Positions 49,039 through 62,000 of a DNA stretch of 62,000 nt are shown one piece after another (within the stretch, counting starts at the first letter, position 1; each line of letters begins with the position of its first letter). Under the pieces are notes generated by a model. That model made no database searches and was not told the origin of the DNA. It saw only the letters and a program-made list of their open reading frames with translations. A program made the translations under genes and the position numbers. Location: contig NC_135560.1 in assembly GCF_964340395.1 (NCBI RefSeq), positions 16,412,598-16,474,597 of the forward strand, in the 5' to 3' direction. Source of the DNA: Glandiceps talaboti. Its lineage: Eukaryota > Hemichordata > Enteropneusta > Spengelidae.

Positions 49039-51727
49039 AAAAACAGAATCCTGTGCTAGAGAAATCTATTTGACTATCACACGGTTGAGGTTGAGATGAT
49101 CTTAGCGGGTATATGACTAGAGTTACCAGGTTGAAGGAGGCAATTTTCTTAAATCATTCAAAAAAGACAAAAAATAGTTAATGAACTCTAGCTCTGCTGA
49201 CAGTTTTTAGTTAGTGTAATAAATATTATTGACTAAAGGGGAATGTGAAAGCTGTTCGTATGTGCCCTTCCACTACACCATTTCACGACATACCAACCGC
49301 CAAGAAGTATGTGTCTGTCTCCCTTTTCCCTATTTCATATCGGCATATTTCCCACTGCATTCATCCTCATCTTTAAAAAGATATTTACATTCACCATTAG
49401 ATTACTTTAACACCTTAGAAACCAATTATCACTCTGGATATTATATTTTTATCAAATTCCATTTCTTATGAATGTATTATAATGCTGACCGTTTTGCTGG
49501 TACCCTTACCCAATCAGCCGACATCCGAGGTTTACCAGCTGAAATACTATGATGCATGTGTTCCCTTGCACTGACCAATACAGAACAAATCCCCTCTCAC
49601 AGAAAAATTGGGTACGAACAGCTGTGTTGGCTGTACCTGAAATATTAAAGTATCCTTTCAGAAGCTACAAAGGGAAGACATCGATTTTTTTAAAACGGTA
49701 AATCATTAAATCATGACCGTGGTGATCCAAACGTTGCTGGTAGGGAACAGCTTTAAATCTGTTGTTAAAACTGACGATGTGAAGAGCTAGTAGAGAGCAA
49801 AGGTTGCAATACATCATACACATGTGTTCCGGAGTGGGGGTTACACATCTGTGGAAAACGGGAGATCGACACGACTTTGATTCTAACTAAGAATGACAAT
49901 ATTCTCTTAGCAGTAACATCTGTTGTAACTAGGGACACCACCTAATCTGACGGGGTCACAATATTTCATCTGCAGCTGTAGTAATCGATATAGTCTGATG
50001 AACTGGAGATGATTTGAATGTACAGTATTAACGGTTTAACACTAGAAACACGAAAACACTGACGCTGAGTTTATACCTTGTGGGTCGGGTCGGGTCGGGT
50101 TGGTGTGGTACATTTTACTGCATATTTTAAAACACTACCTGTAATATTCTTGTTCCATTATTCTTCTCACTGGTTCTCCGTAGCATATCAAATAAGTAAG
50201 TTGTTGTAAAATGAGAACTTAGCCCTCATACAGTACTTAATCATGTTGAAAATAGGCAGCGACGATTGTAGATGCTTTGTAAGTACTATGACACTAGTGA
50301 TGAATGATATGGAAGATATGAGGAGATGTTGGAGTGGGGGGAGGGGGATATTGACCTACGACATATTAGAGTAGTGGAGGATTGTGCCTAGGAAGCGAAA
50401 ATCCCTACCCCTTTTCTGACATTAATAAAGAAAATTGTCTACCTTATTTTCAGACAGCACGTGAATAATGGACACCCCGTTAGTACAATTATGATTCAGC
50501 AACACTTAAAACAATATCGCATGAACTCCTTTCCCGGGCCTCTTTTTCAGACAAACAAATGCAACCCCCATCCATTTCAGACTTGGACACTCAAAAAAGT
50601 GTACATCTTTAGGCCATATACCTATATAGATTTTCAATGTGAGTACCCCCTCCCCTTTTCCCCCTGTCCCATTAATTCTGATCTCCAAGCATAGGCTTCT
50701 CATTGCACAATGTGACACAAAATATTTGCATATTAAGAATATGATCATGAATTCGGTCATGACATTCCTCTATAACTTGTCCTGGTAAAAGGTATTCCTT
50801 GCATTTTAAGCACTGTACATTTGAATCTTCAGTTGTTTTACTGAAATTTGTACTCGTTTCTGCTTGTTTTAGGGTCAGGCATAGACCCGCCACCAACGTT
50901 TGTGGAGGGTCAATGGATAAGGTGATCAACCACTATGAAATGTAAACATAGTAGATACAAGCATACAAAACTACAGGCATATATTTTGTATGGCTCGTCG
51001 TCTTTATCCAACGTCTATGGCTCACCCAAGCGCTCGACATGCGCCAACCATGCGTAAAAGGCGTTTGATACACACGAGGAAAACATGAGGTTACGAGGGG
51101 GGAGGGTGACATACATTATTTGATGATTGGAAAATATGAGATGTTCGAGATTCTCTTGGTATAGATAATGCGAATTTTGGTCAGCAGAGTGAAAGGAGAC
51201 ATCAATGTACAATATTACGCGATAGGACCGACTAGAAAGCAAACACAGACACTCAACTGAAGCAAGTGAAAGTAATTTGATTTAATTTGAGGTCGTACAT
51301 CAATAGAGACTGCCCCCAACGTTATACAGAGTAAACTGTGAGCTGTCGCTGAACGTCATCTTCGACTAACAGCATGTGCTTTGCATCGCGGATGCGACCT
51401 TATAAATAAATAATCTGTGGACACATGTTACAATGCCAGCATTCAGTCTATTATAGGAATTTTCACTCCCCGAGAGAGACAACATTGTTTTCTAAGTACC
51501 GGTGGCAATAGTAATAGTCTAGCCAGCCTGTCTGCAAATTTCTGCGAAGGCGGTAATGTATACATATATGGTAATACTATTAGTCGGCACATTTTTTTTT
51601 ATGGACAGTGATGATTGACAGTATGGAATAGTTACGGCTGTGTGTGGACAACACGATTTGTGTACCATTGACTTGTTGACAAACTTTAAATATTTTGCTA
51701 GTATTTGTTACTACTGGCATAAAACCA
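49039..51727. other. Intergenic region upstream of GT8-B
   Basis: No gene supported. A GGTCG pentamer run lies at 50085-50100. Open frames at 50461-50760 and 50672-50929 have no known domain. The GT8-B promoter should lie near the right end. Confidence 0.5.
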
Positions 51728-59626
<7,899 letters not shown>

Positions 59627-59737
59627 GTTTCAGTTTTATTTGAGGTACAAATGTGCCTTGGAGGATTTGCTGAAAATTAAAGTTATTCAAATTTCTGAAA
59701 ACTTTCCCAAAAGAAAGCTGCCTTGCAGTCCTCTTGC

Positions 59738-59743
59738 AATAAA
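59738..59743 (+). terminator. Polyadenylation signal of GT8-B
   Basis: AATAAA about 112 bp after the stop codon, the first such hexamer downstream. Confidence 0.65.
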
Positions 59744-59759
59744 GAAATTTGGGGTTCCC

Positions 59760-61911
59760 CATTTTGTTTCCAAGGCAATCAATCTTTTAATTTCCTATTG
59801 AACAGTATTCAGTAGTTGTTTGGAATCCAAAATGGGTTAATTTTAAGAACATTTTGACCTTTAGTTAAAAGAATTTGCATGGTGAGACCTGACATTTTGT
59901 TTCTTGATTTCAACTGAGAATGGATAGATTTTTCTTGAACAAACCAACATCAAAAGCCGTTTCTGAGGCACATGCAATTTAATATTCTGTGGATGCAAAC
60001 AAAACACGGAATAACTATGCATTGATAAAAAACACAGATAATGAGTTTGCACACCTGGGCAACTGTACAACAAACAGCAACAGTTGGAAAAAACTTTTTT
60101 TAATGAATAAAATCTTGCTATGCTAACACTTATTAACATGGTCATGTTGTATGTGTAAACATTGCAATCACTCTCAACATGTCAAGAGTACTTCCATTGG
60201 TCACATATCCACACCACATCACAATACAGACAGACATTGCAGTGGTGAAAATCGTATGTCTTTATTCAAATATAAGAAAATATCCAACAATCCTAGCTCA
60301 TTCATACTGTTTGCATAGGTGAATATGCAGCTATGGGTTCTAATTTGCATAATATATTATTACCAAGCAGGGGATTGCACCACAATCTGTCAAACATGAG
60401 AGCAAATAACTTCCCTATCCCGAGACACAAATTCCTTATATCGAGGCTGTAAATATCTTAATTACAAGTCAAATGATCATTATTATGGGATAGGAAATGT
60501 ACGATTTTTGTATTCATCATTTTCATCTGGTTAGATTGCTATAAAATTTGAGAGTAATATCTTGCACACATGGTAAGGTGAGGAATCTAGACTAATGAGA
60601 ATACATATAGATGTACCTATAGGTTTCACGTTTGGCGAAAGGTTTGCCATGAAATCTAAATGTTTCACATTTGACCTAAAAGGTACAATAGGAAATCTAA
60701 TATCAACTGAAGGGTTCTATTCAATATAACTGGGAAGACACTAGAAATCAAAATATTTGCCATAAAGGATAGTGGGATTTACAAAATATGAACAAAACAA
60801 ACATTGCTAACATTTTGGTTAAATGATTGATGTTGCCAAACGTTCTTGAACATGACACACACACATGATCCCCAATGCAGGTCACCTTTGTGCCAAGTTT
60901 AAATGTACATGTAGGATATATAGCTGAACTGAGATGGAGTGCAGAATTCGTGTAGCCCTTTCACTTCAAATATGATCACTGTGTTTGTGAACTGCTCTCA
61001 AAGGAAAGGGATATGACCAACCCATTTTGAGGGATACAGAGTGAAGAATTATGACAGGAAGCAAAGTATTCAATAGTAATATCAACCTAGATGATGCTCT
61101 CAAATAAATTTGTGCTAAATCTGCTTCTCAAGAGAAAGCTGATACTACTACTATAAGTGGGCTTCTTTATGCTAACTGTAACAATTGTTAAAATCAAACC
61201 ATGAGAAAAATTGGAAATACACTAACGTGTCCGCTCTTTTGTATCCACTAATCTACAAATATCCTGAGATTCATCATAATGAAAAAGAAATGTCTGCCAA
61301 GATTTTGATCACAGAATGGCATGATGTACAGTGAATTTCTACAGGTTGTCGAGGACATCCGAACATGATTCCTGACTGAAGTTTATGCAATATACATGCT
61401 CCTGAAAGCATGCTTTGAGATAATTTTTTAACAGTTGGAGAAAGATTTCGGAAATGTGACTGAAATCATGGTCCCTTACACTCAATTTGTTTAAGTAGTT
61501 TTGAAGTCTTTTTGTAACACAGATATCCATGGTTATCGAAGTAAACAATCCCACATAATGGGTCAGCAATACCCCAATACAATGTACTAATAAAACAGTC
61601 CACTCGGACAAGTGAACACATAATTCATTTGATTCCTCACGACTTGTGCCTGTTGGTGGTAAAGATCAAACACTAGTGCAGTGTGCCCACTCAATGAAAG
61701 ACAATTTTTTTCTTCTCTTGGGCAAGAATGAAAAAACCTTTTTTTTGAGTCATCACATGGTAAGGTAATGGGGGACACACATTTTGGTGGGTCAAAAGAC
61801 ATCACAATTTGCTAGAGGACACACTGCTACTGTGCACATCTTCATTTATACTAAATGTAACACTGCTCAGTCAAACAGGCTTACACAGATGTATGTGTAC
61901 GTATATACATA

Positions 61912-61918
<7 letters not shown>
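59760..61918. other. Right-hand intergenic region
   Basis: No firm gene. A TTTATT at about 60258 could be a polyadenylation signal for a convergent minus-strand gene whose coding part lies beyond the window; the minus-strand frames at 61339-61611 and 61587-61805 have no recognised domain. Confidence 0.45.

Positions 61919-62000
<82 letters not shown>
61917..62000 (+). repeat. (TA)n at window edge
   Basis: TA tract preceded by ACATATGTACATA. Runs off the window. No hammerhead motif is seen on its visible side. Confidence 0.97.

Noticed and set aside
61339-61805. Minus-strand frames as the end of a neighbouring gene
   Set aside because: No recognisable domain or splice structure; a TTTATT near 60258 alone is not enough.

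Overview
This is eukaryotic, intron-rich, AT-rich genomic DNA from a metazoan, most likely a marine invertebrate. A basal deuterostome such as a lancelet or hemichordate is my guess, but the species cannot be fixed from sequence alone. The evidence is GT-AG spliced genes encoding type II membrane glycan enzymes, LINE, tyrosine-recombinase, Kolobok-like and Penelope-like remnants, a tRNA-derived SINE and abundant microsatellites.

Four protein-coding genes, all on the + strand, form a glycan-enzyme neighbourhood. They are: (1) a two-exon LicD/fukutin-related protein (7706-10288); (2) GT8-A, a seven-exon family-8 glycosyltransferase-like gene with a C-terminal EGF-like module (13601-44232), whose reading frame is intact but whose catalytic motifs are degraded; (3) a B4GALNT1-like beta-1,4-N-acetylgalactosaminyltransferase in one open exon (45056-46774); (4) GT8-B (51728-59626), a paralogue of GT8-A with the same seven-exon structure and intron phases but with DxD and the other GT8 motifs present. 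All are predicted Golgi/ER type II membrane proteins. The mix (LicD-type phosphosugar transferase, GT8, GalNAc transferase) suggests a locus for extracellular or surface glycan building; that joint role is inference.

The left 5 kb is transposon debris: a 1,101-bp tandem duplication packed with a TTACATATTGGGTTA-type minisatellite, an internally deleted tyrosine recombinase, a pair of 85-bp direct repeats, and a 5'-truncated LINE tail.

The 26-kb third intron of GT8-A (15777-41805) is the most unusual part. Near its left side is a hammerhead-ribozyme-bearing, Penelope-like terminal fragment between TA tracts. A second such fragment, duplicated into a perfect 95-bp-arm palindrome, lies upstream at 11785-11979. 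The rest of the intron is bracketed by identical, oppositely oriented 30-bp termini flanked by TTAA (18768 and 41308), a possible 22.5-kb DNA element. Inside are a second TTAA-flanked inverted-repeat element, a 10.4-kb imperfect palindrome whose two arms are arrays of a ~179-bp satellite in opposite orientations around a LINE scrap, a spliced Kolobok-like transposase fragment, and two small inverted-repeat elements.

Microsatellites (TA, CA, GA/TC, CATA, GTAT, CCAT, CAGA) occur throughout. No rRNA genes, CRISPR arrays or prokaryotic operon signals are seen.
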